From: Paenibacillus sp.
GTDB taxonomy: Bacteria; Bacillota; Bacilli; Paenibacillales; YIM-B00363
Assembly: GCF_031177825.1 (NCBI RefSeq)
Contig: NZ_JAPSKE010000004.1
Coordinates: 248,001 to 312,000, forward strand
Reading direction: 5' to 3'
Length of the DNA: 64,000 bases
The notes below the pieces were generated by a model. The model worked only from the letters and a program-made list of their open reading frames with translations, was not told where the DNA came from and searched no databases. Positions 63,205 through 64,000 of this stretch are shown one piece after another. The translations under genes were made by a program, and so were the position numbers. Positions within the stretch are counted from its first letter, which is position 1. Each line of letters opens with the position of its first letter.

Positions 63205-64000
63205 GCGATCGACCCCCTTCCCGCATTCTCGATCCGTTCGACGACGCCCATACCGTCGGCGCGATCGGCGCGGTCGACCCATCGGCCTCGGACGAGAACG
63301 CTTTCGCCCCGCCGCTCGCATGCGAGAGGTTCCAACGCCGGCGAACGAAGCTGTAACCGTTCCGGATGCTCCAACGCGACGGATACGCTCCCGTCGGCCT
63401 CTCGCACGCATGACGCGCGGATCGGTCCGAAGGCGGTCGGCACCGTTCCCTTCGCCCAGTCGAGATCGCCGAGCGCCGGCCGGAATTCGAACGCGCCCGA
63501 CGCGATCTCGCGCACGTCGATGCCGAGCGTGCGTTCCGTCAGCACGTACGTCGGTGACGCGCCCCAGCCGTGGCAATGACTGACCGGGATATAGTCGGAC
63601 AAATACGTCGGCGTGTTGCCCTGATAAGGGCTCGGCACGGTACAGCGCGGGGACGACGGATCGAACGTCTCCCACCACGTCGTGGCGCCTCTCGCCACCA
63701 TCTCGCCCCAGTAAGCGCGAATAATGTCCAGCGCCGCGTCCGCGTACCCTCGTTCGAACAGCACCTCGAGCACGATATGATAGAAGAAAGCTCCCTTGAG
63801 CTCGGGACACGCCCCGCGCAGAAACCCTTCCGTTAGAAAATGCTCCGCTTCCTCGTCCGTCATAATGCCGGACCATACCGCGATGAAGTTCGTCTGGAAC
63901 GTGACGTTGTCGGATAAGCCGTCGTCCGTCAAACAATCCGCGAACATGCGCTTCTCCGGAATCCACAGCAGCGAACGGATCGAATCGCGCAGCCGATCGG
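63201..64000 (-). CDS. GH78-like rhamnosidase, C-terminal part (runs off the right edge)
   Basis: About 266 residues are visible from the window edge to the stop at 63201, without the N-terminus. The frame at the edge reads D-R-L-R-D-S-I-R-S-L-L-W-I-P-E-K-R. It contains A-T-T-W-W-E-T-F-D-P-S, matching the T-T-x-W-E segment with the catalytic base of GH78, then V-S-H-C-H-G-W-G-A-S-P and the C-terminal beta-domain (P-A-L-G-D-L-D-W-A-K-G). It is the same type as the gene at 54772-56454 but clearly a different protein. It is the first visible gene of operon C. Confidence 0.8.
   Translation of the reverse strand, partial: DRLRDSIRSLLWIPEKRMFADCLTDDGLSDNVTFQTNFIAVWSGIMTDEEAEHFLTEGFLRGACPELKGAFFYHIVLEVLFERGYADAALDIIRAYWGEMVARGATTWWETFDPSSPRCTVPSPYQGNTPTYLSDYIPVSHCHGWGASPTYVLTERTLGIDVREIASGAFEFRPALGDLDWAKGTVPTAFGPIRASCVREADGSVSVALEHPERLQLRSPALEPLACERRGESVLVRGRWVDRADRADGMGVVERIENAGRGSIA

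Overview
The window looks like the chromosome of a GC-rich, low-copy-element member of the Paenibacillaceae (Paenibacillus/Cohnella type). Reasons: strong AAGGAGG-type ribosome binding sites with frequent GTG and TTG starts, lipoprotein-anchored carbohydrate ABC importers without their own ATPase (these usually share an MsmX-like ATPase), GntR/LacI regulators, CcpA-type cre sites, and Zur boxes of the Bacillus type. No rRNA, tRNA, insertion sequence, phage gene or CRISPR array was seen. This placement is inferred from gene content only.

Layout. 1-2.4 kb: start of a GH38 alpha-mannosidase and its likely GntR/LacI regulator, which share an 11-base operator-like motif. 2.4-8 kb: catalase-peroxidase katG and a secreted stalk-domain protein with seven repeats. 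8.1-21.5 kb: one long minus-strand operon (operon A) with an ABC importer, an MDR oxidoreductase, a beta-propeller, TatA with a Tat-exported beta-helix protein, and four enzymes that could make up an oxidative sugar-acid route (RraA-like, SDR, amidohydrolase, IlvD/Edd dehydratase). It has a TTGACA-18-TATAAT promoter with two operator repeats and lies next to a regulator made of a GntR DNA-binding domain joined to a solute-binding-protein domain. 23-27 kb: a NarL-type two-component system and a membrane protein. 27-37 kb: DUF2935 protein, GH127 enzyme with a divergent AraC regulator, small membrane/HTH genes, an AraC-GyrI regulator, a mini zinc-ribbon gene, an ECF sigma/anti-sigma pair, and a decayed MocR regulator.

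38-44.3 kb is a zinc-starvation island: a YcgR/YcgQ-type pair on the plus strand and, converging on it, a G3E GTPase (YciC/ZagA-like), a lipoprotein binding protein and two FecCD permeases on the minus strand. A perfect Zur box sits at one end and a one-mismatch Zur box at the other; the two operons meet with overlapping stop codons. No ATPase is present.

44.7-54.7 kb (operon B): binding protein, a fusion of an extracytoplasmic beta-propeller with an ABC permease, a second permease and a 1336-residue DUF5722 glycan enzyme, controlled by a GntR/LacI regulator whose AAGTATACTT-type operators bracket the promoter. 54.7-64 kb (operon C, open at the right edge): two GH78-like rhamnosidases, a GH71/99-like enzyme, an unassigned (alpha/alpha)-barrel-like protein, an L-rhamnonate-dehydratase-like enolase-superfamily protein, an MBL-fold hydrolase, an alcohol-dehydrogenase remnant and an SDR. 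Together this reads as glycan debranching (rhamnose, mannose, arabinose), import, and non-phosphorylative sugar oxidation, with operons A and C holding non-homologous enzymes for the same steps.
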